DNA of 15,631 nucleotides from Chitinophagales bacterium. GTDB taxonomy: Bacteria; Bacteroidota; Bacteroidia; Chitinophagales; UBA2359. Under the pieces are notes generated by a model. That model was not told where the DNA came from and made no database searches. It saw nothing but the letters and a program-made list of their open reading frames with translations. The DNA lies in NCBI GenBank assembly GCA_020629335.1, contig JAHDDN010000091.1, forward strand, positions 1 through 15,631. Direction: 5' to 3'. Positions within the stretch are counted from its first letter, which is position 1, and each line of letters starts with the position of its first letter. The translations under genes and the position numbers were made by a program. Shown one piece after another: positions 15,395 through 15,631 of this stretch.

Positions 15395-15498
15395 GTTTCT
15401 CAGTTATCCAGTTTCTCAGTTATTCAGTTTAACAGTTTGTCAGTTTAACAGTTATTCAGTTTAACAGTTATTCAGTTTAACAGTTTGTCAGTTATTTA
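15395..15498 (+). repeat. 8-bp-period array, 13 units
   Basis: Thirteen consecutive 8-base units with consensus GTTnnnCA: gtttctca, gttatcca, gtttctca, gttattca, gtttaaca, gtttgtca, gtttaaca and so on. Alternating types make it read as 16-bp repeats as well (15392-15407, 15408-15423, ...). In AGT phase the unit is AGTTnnnC, close to the AGTTNANT unit of the array at 9169-9296. It begins about 65 bases upstream of the SDR start. Bases 15499-15631 are AT-rich with nothing recognisable. Confidence 0.8.
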
Positions 15499-15631
15499 TC
15501 ACAATCCCATCGCAAAATAAAAAAATATCTCCAAAAACTGTATCTTTTTACACTAAGCTGAATTTAACTAGATAAAAGGGTAGTGCTATACAGGTAATGG
15601 TAAACCCATCAAATTACAATTAATTTTATAT

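Overview
The window looks like a chromosomal segment of a Bacteroidota bacterium. The evidence is an adjacent SusC/SusD pair, a secreted protein with a type IX secretion (T9SS) C-terminal sorting domain, and at least one textbook Bacteroidota promoter (TTG, 19 bases, TAATTTTG) ahead of a methyltransferase gene. A Saprospiria-like member is my guess; it rests on general style rather than on a marker gene.

Layout. 1-262: copy A of a long structured interspersed element. 531-1273: a two-gene toxin-antitoxin module with a VapC-like PIN toxin. 1328-1593: copy B of the element. 1596-8986 (minus strand): a three-gene operon transcribed as LamG/PNGase F-like secreted protein, then SusC, then SusD. 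8987-10090: about 1.1 kb without a credible gene, packed with short-period arrays, copy C of the element (minus strand) and at least five unrelated hairpin repeats. 10119-12728: a type II restriction-modification cassette in the order nuclease, controller, N6-adenine methyltransferase. 12771-13030: copy D of the element. 13056-14216 (minus): a di-haem cytochrome c peroxidase lipoprotein. 14491-15330 (minus): a short-chain dehydrogenase. 15361-15498: another hairpin repeat and an 8-bp-period array.

How the genes work together. The operon fits glycoprotein or glycan harvesting at the outer membrane. The PNGase F-like protein would be exported by T9SS to bind or cleave N-glycans, and SusD (surface lipoprotein) with SusC (TonB-dependent channel) would import the products. 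One expected catalytic glutamate of PNGase F is missing, so the activity is uncertain. The toxin-antitoxin and restriction-modification cassettes are AT-rich selfish or defence modules, and each lies between copies of the structured element.

The most interesting signal is the element itself. Four copies share the same nested pairing plan: an outer stem, a long irregular arm, and a second arm that forms a three-way junction. The stem sequences differ between copies by compensatory changes, while blocks predicted to be unpaired stay fixed. That is the signature of selection on a folded RNA or DNA structure. A second unusual signal is a set of degenerate arrays with a strict 8-bp period at three places.
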